From positions 5,518,001 through 5,582,000 of the forward strand of contig OY783219.1 of the NCBI GenBank assembly GCA_963678705.1: a stretch of 64,000 nt of DNA, in the 5' to 3' direction. The notes beneath the pieces were generated by a model that did no database searches, was not told the DNA's origin, and saw only the letters and a list, made by a program, of their open reading frames with translations. Positions 12,232-24,830 of the stretch are shown in pieces (the first letter of the stretch is position 1; every line of letters begins with the position of its first letter). Position numbers and translations under genes: made by a program. The DNA comes from Panorpa germanica (Eukaryota > Arthropoda > Insecta > Mecoptera > Panorpidae).

Positions 12232-15200
12232 CTGAAAATTTGAAAAAGAAAATATTTATTAAATTGTATAGACTGTGGTAACTAAAAAATTAATGAGAGG
12301 TAATGAGATGTCTAATTATTGTGGGAATTTGAAGTCGATGAGGGTAAAACTGTCGGAGATATAGAGTTTTAAGTCTTCACCGCTCTGGTCTAGTTTCGTC
12401 TTTCTTTGAGACTTTTAAACGCGGTTTCTTACACATAGCTTTTTCAGAGTCGGTGCCTTCTCTAGCTCAAAATCTACTTCACCGATTCTTTTAAATTTTT
12501 GCACACTCTTTCTTTACATAAATGCCGAGGTGGCGCTGTCGAGTTTTATTTCCTTTTTCTAATTTTAACGCATTTTAAAATAACAAAGTTTCTGATCATT
12601 TTCATGAGAAATAGATATTTTGACTTCTAAGAGCTGTAAAAATTTAAAAAATCAATAAACTAAAAAAATCTCGACAGCGTTATCTGCAAAAACTTATCAA
12701 CTAATGAAATCCTTTTGGTTTTTTGAATTCAGAAAATCCAGTGATGAGTTATGAGGGACACCGCAATGTTACTTTTCTTTGTGACGTCTGCGGAGATTCG
12801 CTGCCATTAACTCATTTCTTGATATTTATTTATGAAAACTTCACAAAGTATTCTTCAAATGTTATTTTATCATGTAGTAATTATAGAAATAATTATATAC
12901 AAACTGTGTCGCCAAAAAACATTATGGAAAATATGCTTTCTTATCGTTTTGACCTTACCCCCCTTAAAACGAATGCTAAATAAATTTAAATTTCTTCACT
13001 ACAGAAACACAAATCAAATTGTTACAAAATTTATTTATTTCCAAAGCACAAACTATGCTAATAATATAACTAAACAGTATAATTAATATCTCTATTTGAA
13101 ATTAGTTCTACACTACAAATTTCTAATTACACTTTTTACAAGATATATTTGTTCATTTGTCTTCTATTTCCTCTTCCAGTGTGTCTTAATAACTTCCAGG
13201 GATACAATATTTGAAGGTGCAGCCGGCCCTTCCGTTAGCGCCGCAGATACACTGGTTGCATTCCCATTTAAATGAGGCGCCAGGCGTACAACTTTCGGGA
13301 GTGTTTTGAGCTGAAAGCGTAATTCAGAATTTGCTTCTGCTTTTAAAAAAATTCTTCACATTAGATTCTCGAAAATTCTAAACACAACTAGATAATTCCA
13401 AGCTTCATTTCCTACTTCTCTTGTAGAAATTATCTTGCAACTAGGTTACTGCAAACTAACTGTTATATTACATCACTTTTTCTACCTGTGTATTTACAAA
13501 TTTACAAAGAAAAAGAAATTTGTTCACAATTTATCTTTCTTTTAGAAAACCGATTATAACTTATAAACTATTAGTTTTTTAAAAAAATGTTATTCTTTAT
13601 ACATTTTGCGTAATTTAATTAGCTTTCATTTGCCGTAAAAATAATTAAAATGCGTTAACCGATTCTTTAGATATCGCATCTATACGTTAGAGGTGTCCGC
13701 CATTTTGAATCCAAAGTGGAAAACTTTAAGCAACCATTTCTAAAATTTATCTACTCAATAAATTCTTTCACTGTACCAAATTCACATGCTTAGTGAAACA
13801 CGAGTTATGTACATGATATGCTATTGAGAGAACTTATAATATGTCAAAATAAAGATTTATGCAGTTTCTGGATTATTGCCTTGCATTCCGAAGTTAAATA
13901 GTTATTTATCTTGGCTAAATGTAAAATTTTATAACATTTAAGGGTATGTCATATACTCCAGCTTATATAAAGGAAAAGAAACAAAAAACACAAGAAGAAA
14001 AGCAAAAGAAAATGAGAAGAACGGTAATGGGTATTGTGAAGTAATAGAGTAAAACAATCCAACGTTGGACGCATCGTATGGTTGATGCTGAAACTTAAAC
14101 TGAAGAAGTTCGGGCTGTTGTCGATCTTTTGACGCGCATCAAAAGAAATTTTTTACCCCCACCACACACTTGATCCACATGTCATGCACTGCTGCACGAA
14201 TCGTCCAACAAAGGAAGATTTTCTACTTAAACGTTTCTTTGTTTACTTGAAAGTTTTTGTTAAACAGTGTCAGTGTGATCAAACATTCGTTCCTCCGTGT
14301 AGTAGGAAACTTGCCATGTCAATCTTTCAATATTTGAATTACACGTTAGAGGCAAGCATTTGAATCAAACGTTCAACGCATCGTTTGGTGTTGGTTTAAG
14401 CGAGAGAAGGTACAGAGAAGAAGAAAAGAAAGAAATCGGGGAAAAACATAAAGTTTAAAATGGTTAGATAGCAGATTAGACCACAGAAAGAGGGACACGA
14501 GGAAAATAAGAAAAAACTGTAATTTCACTAAGTTTAATTGGAGTCTATTTAATACTTTCAATTTTATTAATGAAACGTTATTATCGATTTGGTCTGGGGA
14601 GAATGAAAATTCTACCAGCATGAATATGAATATGAATAGAAATTAATTTCTTGAATATTTGAATATTTACCAGCTTGTCTCTTTTGCCTATTTTCTCCTG
14701 GAGGGCAGGCACGTCTGGTGCAGATATATCCGGAACCATCAGCAGAGCATCTGCAATTGTTGCACTCCTAAAAAATATATTACAAATGTATATTTATTTG
14801 AGCATAATATATAGGTTCTTCCAAGAAGAACTGCCATTTTAAATTTCGCACCATTTTTGTCAACTATCAACAACAAGTTTTTCCTTCAAATGGAATGGAT
14901 TATGGAGCGTTTTGAATGGTTTTGAGCGTTAAAAAAATGAGGATTGCAATACTTGATTTAATAGCTCTGTAGCAAAAGCTATATCTACAAACAAAATACG
15001 TTTTTCATAAAAGAAATATATTCTAAATGATAATGAACATTGTTTATTTATTAAGTTAGGTTATGGTATGAGGAAAAGTGTATAAATGGCAGTTAAATAT
15101 GATTTAAAATTAAGCTTATTTAACATAATTATATAATAAAATAAAATCTTTAATTATTAAAGAGGTTCAACGTTATAGAACATTCCAAGACATATCACGT

Positions 15201-18200
15201 CCGCCAAGTTGCTATCTCTTCTATACAACAGAGCGTAGAAAAATAACTGACCTACCCTAAATAGTAGAGACATGTTACGTCATAAATATGGCCGACATCT
15301 GTAGCAGTAAAACTACAATTCGAATTTTAACATTTAGATATTTAATAAAATAGACACGCTAATATATATTTATTAACATCAATTTCTGCAATATTGTCAC
15401 TTTACATTTAGTGTCCTCATTTCATAGTACGTATAAACGTGAATAAACGTAAGGCGGCACTTTGATACAGGTATGAAATACGTACTTCTACGGTACAGCG
15501 TATTGCAGTGAAAATATTGTCACAGTTCATGATAAAGTATACAAATGCGACTACTCCCTACTGAAAAAATCGGTACCTAATACTTACATATCGCGTTTGT
15601 GAGTTGGGCTCGCAAGGTCCTTGAGGGTAAGCTGTAATAAATTAAGAAAAACAAAAATGTATTTCATTGTATATGATTTGCAAAATAGATAAAGTGATAC
15701 AGCGCTGCCATCTTACCGGTAGATCTTTTATTTCTGGGACTATCAACTAGAAATCCGCAGCCTCTTCTGGTACACATGTACCCAGTTCCTGTTTGGTCAC
15801 AAGTGCAGTCATTACATTCCTGGATAAAGAATTTATAATGCAATACAATTAGAATTATTTGGTGCGGATCTTAGCTAAAGCAATTTATAATTTTTAATTT
15901 AATTAAGGTATATATCTATACTACTCACTCATCCAGTTCTACTCTAGTCTATTTTACATTTGTGACATTATAACTTACATAATATGATACAAATGTTGAA
16001 AAATATAATACTATCTTGCAAATAAAATTGTATCAAAGACTTAAACCTAATGTACTTTATTAATTTTTTGAGTTACATTTACTTACATATTTCGTTTTGC
16101 TTCCAGGTTGGCAAGGTCCTTGGGGATATCCTGAAAATACAACAAGATATGAAAAAACTACTTCAAAAGAACCTATTTTCTTAAAGATTCTTGTTTCTAG
16201 AAATACTCAGTTAAAACAGTTTGTCAAAGATGTCAGCACTGACAGATTACAGCGACCATTTATTAAATTACCTTCACGTTTTTGCCTTGGAGGTCCACCA
16301 CAGATCTGTCTTGTGCAAATGTAGCCAGAGCCATCTAAAGCGCATCTACAATCATTGCATTCCTGGAAAACAAATTATATATTAGTCAAGAACTATACCG
16401 TAACATAGAAAACTATTTAATATTGGTTAGAACCTTAGGTAAGAATTTTTTAATTTCATTATTTATATATTGTAATTATGATACGTACATATTTTGTAAT
16501 GGTGTTCGGCTCGCAAGGACCCTGAGGATATCCTGTAAAAAGCGAACAGTATTTATTAAAAAACTATTCATCATTTACGCGAAAAGATAACTTCCTGTTA
16601 AGAAACCTCAAATGCATGTAAACCCTTTTTCTATTTATTAATAGAACTGGTTAAATTTTGTGTAATGGGAGAATATCCATCATACTGGAGTTCGAAATTA
16701 CTACTTTTTATTTTAATGGGTGTTCTCATTTTTTAATGGTCGATTTTTCAATTGTTGATTGAAATTGGTGTTAATAAATGTGTACTGGCATGCCTATTTT
16801 ATTAAAGATATAAATGTTGACGGAGATATAGCAATTAAAAATTTGAATTGTAGTTTGAAATGTATTTTAACGTCAGGTTTTTGTTGAGTAGGTCAGTGCT
16901 GTGGTAATGTGTTGTAGCTGTTGGTAGTCGAATAATCAAGTCATAGAATAATAAGTTTTTCTTTTATTTAACCCTGCTAAGGCAGATATAATATTGAAAT
17001 TTTATTGTTCTTTGAAATAGCTGTAAATAATATTTGATATTTTGATATACTAGTATATATATTTTCTTCTTTTATTATACCTATTATATTATTATAACTA
17101 ATTAATATAAACTTTAAGTTAATTGAAAATATAGCAATATTAATTTTCAAAACTTATTTTTGCGGTTCCAACTCATTAAAAGTCAGTGGAAGAAAGCTTA
17201 AAATGTAGATACGTTATTCATCTAACTAATTGCATCTTCAGATTTTGTTCGCGTTTATAGTTACTTACATAAAACGATTTAAACATAAAAAAACATGGTT
17301 TTTTTGATAATATTTAACCTGCTGTATAGTATCGCTATCTATATTTCGCGAGAAAAAATGACCAAGTATCGTTTCACCTTAATATAAAAAAGTAAAAGTT
17401 TACATTACGTTTTTTTGTTACTTAAGTGACATCTCTTGTTGAAAGATCTTTTATTTGAGAGTGTTCATGTACTTGTAGTTAAAGGCGTGTGTTTTGGAAG
17501 GGGTGCACTTATAATAAAATCACAAAATACTTTTTCATGTAAAATTAATATTTACTATAAAATTATTTGATGACGTTTGTTATACCGGCTGGGAATCAGA
17601 TAGGAGTTAAGAGAATGAAATTTCAATTAAATTTGGACTGGGTATACACTGGTTATATACAGGTAGTGATCTAATTGAAAATAAATTCCGTAAATATGAG
17701 AAATATTCATCTGTCAAATGTTATTAAAGATAATAAAACCACCAGATAATGCTCAACATATATATATATTTATATTTTTATTTATATATTATAATTACAC
17801 TGTATTCATCTACATCATATCTATGGTTATCCACATAAAGTTGATTTCTTCTCATCCAATCCCGCTGTAAATAATTTATATTTAATTTTAATTTCAAGCA
17901 CAAATGGGGTTAAATTTACAAAAGTACTCAGTGACTTATTTTGCAACTTTTTCTCTGACGTAATGCGTCGTGAATTAGACTAATGTGATGACGTCAAAGA
18001 AAAAAATACAAAATAGATGCCTATTTCGCTATTTGCTTTCCTAGTAAACAATTTGTCCACACCCGTTCTCATGTGATGGCATTGTTATAAGCTACAAATG
18101 CCGAAAGCGTTTCACATGCGGACTTCAAAGTGAAACTTCCACCACAATCTGTGACAGTTCACCAAAGTGTTTACTGGGTTCGCTATTTATGTAGAAGCTT

Positions 18201-21200
18201 GATATAAAATGATAACAATTCTGCCCCAAATTAGCCACATTGGGGGGTTGGTAAGGTCAAATCGATACATAGAAGAATATTTTCGATAATGCTTTTTGAC
18301 GACATAATTATTTCTATAATTACTACATGATAAAATAACATTTAAAGAATACTTTGTGAAATTTTCATAAATAAATATCAAGAAATGAGCCATTGACAGC
18401 GAATCTCCGGTGACGTCACAAAAAAAAGTAACTCATAACTCATCACTGGATTATTTGAAATCAAAAAACCAAAATGATTTCATTAGTTGATAAGTTTCTG
18501 CAGGACACCCTGTTAAGTAACCCGACAGCGTTACCTCGGCATTTATGTAAAGAAAGAGTGTGCAAAATTTCATTGCGGATCGGTGCAGTAAATTTTGAGC
18601 TAGGCTCTGAAAAAGCTAAGTGTGAGAAAACGCGTTTAAAAGTTTCAAAGAAAGACGAAAGCAGACCAGAGAGGTGAAGACTTAAAACTCTATATCTCCG
18701 ACAGTTTTACTCCAATCGACTTCAAATTTTCACATAATAAACTTAATATGTTGTACATTAATATAAAATAAATAGAAACCTTACACTCACCCCCCCCCCT
18801 TATGGACGTTCACGAGAAAATCTCTCTCTCTCTCATCACTTTTTAAAGTTTTAAAGTTAAGATTTGTAGCAACTGGAGTGAAAAGACTGTAACAGGGTGC
18901 ATATTTTCTCTTTTTTTTTAGGTGCCAGTAGTTTTTAAAATATTCAACTTAGATTTTTTTAAATATTTTTCTGATAACTATTATGACTTGTTCTATGACC
19001 CACTTCTGGCTTGATGTCGGTTTCTGGGACACCCTGTATATATGAGATGTTGAACCGTGATAATCGCTTTTCCATAAAGAAAAAAATTTACTTTCCACAA
19101 TGTGACATATAATCTGGGACTAAATTGCTGCGGGCTACAAAAGAAATTTACTTGTAATAATTTTTTCCCGGTACATGCGGTTCCTCGGGGTTGGGGCCTG
19201 GGCCTGGCTCTGTGCCTGAGCAGTTTTTCCTACTGCAGAAATAAGTTCCAGCAGCACACACGCAGACGTTACAAGTCTGATAAAAACGCATTAGTGAAAA
19301 TAATAACATTATAATATCATATTTTTGCGACCATACCTGTCTTATTAATAATCGTTTAGTACTCCGTTTGCAATGAAATCCACTTGCTGTAAAACTTCCA
19401 ACTGGTAAATGCCACTCAGCTGTAACAACATTCATTTGGAACACAAATACACAAAATGTATCTTTTCTAATCTATGTTTGTTGATCTTTATTAAAACGCG
19501 TTTAAATGGTTGCACCAGTTCAGGGGCTAATTGAATTTTTTTTTTCATACATTCAAAATGTATGGTAAATCTGGCTGATAAAATGGTCTTTAAGGAAATA
19601 TTGACAGGAATTAGCAAGGAATATATAGGGGAAATAGAAAAGTTCCTTCCGCTGTTATCAATTGAAATTAATATGTAGTATATAGGCGAAGGAAAGAGGT
19701 GGATGCCGGAAATAGTAAAAAGGAAAGAAAAAACAGGACAATAAATAAGCTCGTAGCTGGGTTGTATAAGGAACATAAAGAGAGAGGAAGTACTAAAAGA
19801 GGCAGTGAAAGGAAGCAGGAGAAAGAAAGAAGTAGCGAGGAAACAGTTAAACTTCAGTCCAGAAAAATAGAGGATTTGCGTAAAGGAGATAAGGACAAAA
19901 GGTGGATGACGGAGATAGAGACAATAATAAAATAGTAAAGGTAGAGAGTCAAGAGAAATAGTAAAGTAAGAGAGTCAAGAGGAAATAGTAAAGATAGAGC
20001 GTCTATGCCTGTAATAGACATAAGTGGAGAAGTGAAAACGAAGAGAGAAGGCAGGAAGGATAGTGAAAAGATAATAGAGGGTTTTGTCGAGAGGAGACAA
20101 AGAAGACAAGAGGTGATGAAACGGTGAGAAAGAAGGAGGAGTAAGGAATATGAAGAGAGTTTGAATTTATATAAAAAAGAAATGTATTAGGAAATATAAT
20201 ACTGTAGATTGTAAAGAAAAAGGGCGCACAATTAATATAATAAATATAGCATATAAAATTACCAATTAATCAAATGTATAAACAGAGCTTTCAAGTAAAA
20301 TACGATGATTTTTAAAAAATAAAAAAAAAAATAAAGTCCTAACAAATATAGTTTGAAACGTACGAGTTTTTGCGGGGTTTTGCAACTGGGCTACTCAAAT
20401 ATAATATTAAGTAATACTTATAATTCAAATAAAACTTAGTTTTATGTTATTTTTTGATACTGATTGGCTAGCAGGTCGGTTGGAACGATTCCATGACCCC
20501 AATGTACGTTATCAAATATTTTTCTAATCGTGAACTTCTGTTATCAACATTTAAACTTTAAACTCCAAATCAAATAACCTAATTAAGTAGTTCTTATGTA
20601 ACATTTACCATATTTATCACTACTAAGTCATCAAAATATTTAGAAATAGCGAAAAAAAATTTAATTCGTGGCAAATATTCAATATTATTTTTAGTTTTTT
20701 ATTGTGTTTACGTCGTCCTGTTTTTTGACCTATTCTAGTTTTTGGAAGCAGTTTTATAGAGGCGTGGTTTATATCAGTATTTAACAAAACTAGTGCTTTA
20801 TTTTGTAATATTTTCTCTGATGACATGCGTCATGCAGTGGACTAGTGTGAATCACTTGTTTGTTAATATTGGCAAATGGAATTGTAGTAAACATGCAACT
20901 AAGGTCTTTTTTATTTAATGGGCTTGTGTCCTATGTTCTAATTTCTATAAAAGTGTACTACATATTGGTAAAGTGGGTTACTAGAACCTCAAATGTTCAA
21001 TTATTTTTTAATAACTCCTTATATGTTAAGAGATATTAACAATTAAAAAAGTCATTATGTCTCTTTAATTATTAAAGGGATTCAACGTTGTACACATTCC
21101 AAGTGCATGTGACATCACAATCCTTGTGTATTTGTATTGGCAGAGATGTGCACAAATGCTTTTCAAAAGCATTTAAATACAAAATGCAAATACCTCGTTA

Positions 21201-22003
21201 TTTTCCTGTTTCAAATACAAAATAATAAGGAATCAGTAAAGATGTACTAGAGTGATTGTCTTGTAGTAAAACAAATAATGAACGAGAAAATATGATAAAC
21301 ACTGGTGGGGTAACAAGAAGGATACTAAAATAATAGGCACATCTATCATTTTAAATTATTAAGACAATTGTGCAGATACTTTTAGATCATAGATGGTGCT
21401 AATGTTGGTGGGGTTTTAAGTTTATATTCAAAAAATCATATTTACTGATTAACACTATGAAGTAACAAAAATGAAAAAAGTATTTTGTATTTTCCAAATA
21501 GGAAATAGGTTTGTAAAAGTTTTCAAATAAAATATAAAATTAAATACTCTTAAAAGATATTTAAATACAAAATAGGTATTTACTATATTATATTTGTATT
21601 TTGAGTATATGTATTTGAAAAACGCACATCTCTGTCACACATGTCTAATTATTTTTTAATAACACCTTATATTTTAGGAGATATTAACAAATAAAAAAGT
21701 CACTTTGTCTCTTTCATTATTAAAGTGATACTATTTCGTATTTTATTATTTATTTCTTCTGACGTATTATGCATATCTAAAACATGCGATAAAACTGAAA
21801 TTCAAATTTGATATAGCTATAACTCCATCAACATTTGAATCGATTATTAAAAAAACGACGAGTTGACAAGTCCGTACAAATTATAGTCATTTGAAATTAA
21901 TTATTTATTAGTTAATTTACAAAAAAATGAACCAACCTCCAGCAGCGGAAGCAGCAGCCACGCAGACAACTCCGAACACAAAGATTACGTAAAATTTATT
22001 CAT
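12101..22003 (-). CDS. Pacifastin-type serine protease inhibitor precursor (long isoforms)
   Basis: Secreted inhibitor precursor built from pacifastin-like domains. Coding exons in transcript order: 21937-22003 (ATG at 22003, hydrophobic signal peptide MNKFYVIFVFGVVCVAAASA), 16489-16532, 16272-16362, 16087-16130, 15717-15819, 15588-15631, 14671-14767, then either 13186-13310 or 12101-12231, both ending GSY-stop. All introns are GT-AG and phases agree (1,0,1,0...). Each internal domain is split after its first Cys into a 44-nt exon and a core exon, and matches C-x9-C-N-x-C-x-C-x3-G-x4-C-T-x3-C. Arg follows the Cys-Thr in the three internal domains, which predicts trypsin-type specificity. Dibasic KR sites (RQKR, RNKR, NRQKR) follow the domains, suggesting cleavage into separate inhibitors. 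Predicted length is 204 or 206 residues. Splicing is inferred, not observed. Confidence 0.85.
12335..12960 (-). repeat. Dispersed repeat family R1, copy 3
   Basis: Inverted R1 copy lying between the two alternative terminal exons of the pacifastin gene. It has the same landmarks as the 8880-9530 copy. Confidence 0.75.
13186..13310 (-). CDS. Alternative terminal exon b of pacifastin gene (P1 Phe)
   Basis: Single-exon pacifastin domain with acceptor at phase 1, matching the donor phase of exon 14671-14767, and stop TAA at 13188-13186. The loop reads GCTFKYC, so the predicted P1 is Phe, a chymotrypsin-type residue. The domain has all six cysteines and ends IPGSY. It lies about 1 kb upstream (in transcript sense) of the other terminal exon. 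Confidence 0.8.
14050..14400 (+). mobile_element. MITE family R9, diverged copy in pacifastin intron
   Basis: Related to the intact element at 23435-23736 through 'gaagaagttcgggc', 'cacacttgat' and 'tcatgcactgctgcacgaat'. Its ends are diverged ('gcatcgtttggtgttggttt'). Confidence 0.65.
15120..15400 (+). repeat. MITE family R3 fragment in pacifastin intron
   Basis: Carries R3 landmarks: 'tctttaattattaaag', 'acgttatagaacattcc' and 'aatatggccgacatc'. Both terminal inverted repeats are missing, so this is an internal fragment. Confidence 0.6.
16690..17020 (-). repeat. MITE family R3 fragment in pacifastin first long-isoform intron
   Basis: Includes 'aaatgttgacggagatatag', 'gtaggtcagtgctgtggtaa' and 'ggtagtcgaataatcaagtc', which align with 54308-54845. 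It lacks the terminal repeats. Confidence 0.65.
17128..17385 (+). repeat. Dispersed repeat family R4, solo arm
   Basis: Near-identical to 6215-6475 over about 255 bp, with small differences. Confidence 0.8.
18045..18180 (+). mobile_element. MITE family R5, diverged short copy
   Basis: Starts 'ctagtaaacaatttg' and ends 'gtgtttactggg', diverged forms of the R5 termini CCCAGTAAAC/GTTTACTGGG. The interior is shorter than in the copy at 40455-40653. Confidence 0.55.
18255..18750 (+). repeat. Dispersed repeat family R1, copy 4
   Basis: R1 copy with a deletion between the two 'cagcgttacc' arms, so the internal inverted pair is collapsed. The right end 'ctatatctccgacagtttta' is intact. Confidence 0.7.
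19148..19419 (-). CDS. Short-isoform exons of pacifastin gene
   Basis: Two exons, 19337-19419 and 19148-19276, that can follow the shared signal-peptide exon 21937-22003 in phase 1 and end in a stop (NYYK-TAA). Together they give a predicted 92-residue secreted protein with one diverged six-cysteine domain: C-x12-C-N-V-C-V-C-x2-G-x3-C-S-R-K-N-C, then a Pro/Gly tail. The CSRKNC loop suggests an Arg P1. The exon ends in a frame that cannot splice in phase to 16489-16532, so this is a self-contained isoform, not part of the long chain. The 60-nt intron between the two exons is itself open in frame and could be retained. Confidence 0.7.
19660..20260 (+). repeat. Purine-rich dispersed repeat R12
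   Basis: AG-rich stretch almost repeated at 28050-28480 and continuing at 32283-32400 beyond the copia insertion. Landmarks are 'gaggcagtgaaaggaagcag', 'cttcagtccagaaaaataga' and 'acaattaatataataaat'. Its open frames are low-complexity artefacts. Confidence 0.7.
20917..21130 (+). mobile_element. MITE family R3, partial copy with one terminal repeat
   Basis: Begins with the R3 terminus 'aatgggcttgtgtcc' and runs through 'agtgtactacatattggtaa' and 'tctttaattattaaaggga' before diverging near the pacifastin promoter region. The far terminus is not seen. Confidence 0.65.
21937..22003 (-). CDS. Shared signal-peptide exon of pacifastin gene
   Basis: Encodes Met1 through a hydrophobic stretch and the small-residue end AAASAAG, a typical signal peptidase site, and stops in phase 1 before donor GTTGGT. 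The same donor phase fits the long-isoform exon at 16532 and the short-isoform exon at 19419, so this exon is the branch point of the gene. Confidence 0.85.
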
Positions 22004-22074
22004 AATTACTCCTGATAATATCTGAGCTCGATTAATTACAACTATAAACTGTGCCCCACTTCGAAAGTACCGCG

Positions 22075-22082
22075 CTTTTATA
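22075..22082 (-). promoter_or_regulatory. TATA box of pacifastin gene
   Basis: Minus strand reads TATAAAAG within GGTATAAAAGCGCGG, about 72 bases upstream of the ATG. A CACAGTTT sequence about 30 bases downstream resembles the arthropod initiator. The second pacifastin-like gene has the same TATAAAAGCGC core at 40375-40382. Confidence 0.75.
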
Positions 22083-23434
22083 CCGACAAGTGACAATCAG
22101 CAGCGGGGCGTTACTTGTAGGTTCATGGCTGATGAATACATATGCTTATGCACGTATTACATACTCGTTTTTTAGACTTTGATGTGTTGTTATGAAAAAC
22201 TGTAATAATAAATCCATGTTATGATATAAATTAAGAGAGAACAATCACGTCATAAATCATCAGACAAAATACAGCTGGATCGGTTTAGATCGTATAGACG
22301 TTTACCCTGTAAATAATTCGATTAAACTTTGAAAATCTGAGTGGAATCGTAACTAATTCGTTTAAAGTTCTTATTCATGATTTACATTTTCGCATTCATC
22401 TGACTATCTCGATACCTTAAAGCGGACATATCGATGTTGTTCTACTTTACATTTCTTTTTAGACTTCACAAAGGGAATACATAAGTAATCGAGATTTGCC
22501 CAACCTTCATAATATAATACTTCATAGGATACACAACCCAGCTATTAGTAGTGAATGACGTATTAAACGTATCTGTTGTATAAAAGAGATGACAAATCGT
22601 CGGATGTAACTTATTATGCATTGGAATTAATAACATTGGATCCCTTTAATAATTAAAGCGACAAAATGATTGTAATTATCTTCTAAAATATAAGAAGTTA
22701 TTAAAATAGAAATCTGTATAAATAAACTAGCTTTAATTTCATGTCAAATTTTAATTCTATTTTTGCTCCCCGTGCCCCCAAATAATATTTTGAAATTTTG
22801 AACTTTCTTTTATTATTAATATACTTAATTAAGTTAAAATACAGAATATGAACTTTCTCCAAAGTTTCCTACCGGGCCACAAAATTTTTTCAACCCCCCT
22901 GAATTTCTAATTTTTGAAATATGTCAGCATTGAACACCGTAATACACATGCAAAATTTTAACTTTCTATCTTTTACGAATTAAAAGTTATACAGGAAAAA
23001 GTGATTATTTTTTTCCTGTTTTTCCAAAATTACGGGTTTCTAGGGAATTCAAGAAAAAATCCGGGGACGCCAAAAGTCTTAGAATTTTTTTCTCTACGAA
23101 ATAGGAAATTTTCAGAAACATTGATGGAGCGGTTTTCGAGCCACCATACGAATCGCGTAAACATAAGAATATAAAAAAACAAACATATAAGAATATAAAC
23201 ATACACCTGGGACATTATAAACAAGAAGTTCCGTTTCATAGAAATAAAGTCAACCCATTTTACATAAATCGTTTTCACACACAAGAGAAGATGACATCAT
23301 CGTCTGTTGTCAATATTTGCTGTTAACAAACACAAGTAATGTGTATTGTGTGTAGTATACAATCAGGCTGTCACTTCTCTACAAAGCAAATAACAAGTAA
23401 TCGTCATACACACCGCACGAGCTGGTTCTGATTC

Positions 23435-23736
23435 TAAAGCCGGCTCCAAACGATACTACGAACTCCTTCCAACGTTGAACGCATCGTGTTAGAAGAAGTT
23501 CGGGCAGTTGTCGACCACCACCACACACTTGATCTACATGTCATGCACTGCTGCACGAATCGTCCAACAAAGGAAGGTTTTATACTTGAAAGTTTATTTA
23601 TTTACTTGAAAGTTTTTGTTGAACAGTGTCAAACATTCGCTACACCGTGTAGTAGGAAACTTGCCTTGTCAATCTACTAATATTTAATTCACACATTTGA
23701 ATCAAACGTTCACCGCATCGTCTGGAGCCGGCTTAA
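23435..23736. mobile_element. MITE family R9 with 20-bp terminal inverted repeats
   Basis: Left end TAAAGCCGGCTCCAAACGAT and right end ATCGTCTGGAGCCGGCTTAA are inverted repeats with 18 of 20 matching. The element is about 300 bp and non-coding. The termini sit next to TA, which would suit a Tc1/mariner-type target, but the superfamily is not assigned. Confidence 0.8.
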
Positions 23737-24019
23737 TGCTGGTGGAAACCTATGACAAATGTGAATCCCTGAAGTATTGCCCAAGGTCTAATTGTTATGC
23801 ATATATTTTAAAAGTATTTTTAACATTTCACAAGTTTTATTTGAATATTTTGTTGATAAAATTAATAGTCTACTTGCTAGTGTATATGTGCTGTGGACAT
23901 TTGTGCGCATGCGTCAATAATTTATGTTATTTAAATTGAAATAATAATTACTTGTTTACTGTTCTATGCGCTATACTAATTCATAGTTACTATTTGGTTT
24001 TCTTTGGATCTTGCGTATA

Positions 24020-24530
24020 TTTAACGTCCATTTGACGATGTGTTCGAGAGCACCACCCGTGTAGGCACACATAGTTCTTTTGCACGAATTATTTTTTTTT
24101 TTACGCGAATTCCAAAATAATTTTACTAGTATATAAAAATCTAAAAAAAATATTTTTTGATTTGACGTTTTGTAGATGTAATAAAGAATGAAAGATACCA
24201 GAGTTTTTGGCTTAGGATATTTGTTTAGGGTTAGATTTCATTTGTTGTCTGGAATTGATATTGACTTTAGGAATGTGAAATTTTCTATATAAAATATAGT
24301 ATATAAAGCGGATGTTATTGTGGAATCGATCTCTAATAAAAAGATAGGCATCACAACATCATCTATGATGTTAATGAAAATAATGTGAGCCCAATTCTGA
24401 ATAAACTTGCGCATAAATTTTCTTGACTTAAATGTGTATTTCTTCTTTTAATAAAAATATGGATGAAATTTGTTGACATATTTTGTAGAATTTATATATA
24501 ATGGGTTTTCATAATTTTGTTTACACGGTT
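24020..24530 (+). repeat. Diverged copy of Tigger-like element R10
   Basis: Internal blocks match 38571-39070: 'gatttcatttgttgtctg', 'cttttaataaaaatatggat' and 'ttatatataatgggttttca'. Termini are eroded. Confidence 0.6.
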
Positions 24531-24830
24531 GAGCTTGTGACCTATGGCTTAATTTCTATAAAAGTGTACTATATATTGATAAAGTTGGTTACTAGAACCT
24601 CAAATGTCCAATTATTTCTTAATAACTCGCTATATTTTAGGAGATATTAACAATTAAAAAAGTCACTTTTTCCATTTAACTATTAAAGTGATACAATGTT
24701 ATAGAAAATTCCAATACATGTAGCGTCACGTCCACTAAGTTACAATCTCTTTATACATATAGCAAATAACTGACCTATATCTTAATAGTGCGACATGTTA
24801 CGTCATAAATATGGCCGACATTTATAACCT
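24525..24830 (+). repeat. MITE family R3 fragment
   Basis: Carries 'agtgtactatatattgataa', 'actattaaagtgatacaatg' and 'aatatggccgaca', matching R3 elsewhere. Intact terminal repeats are not seen. Confidence 0.6.
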
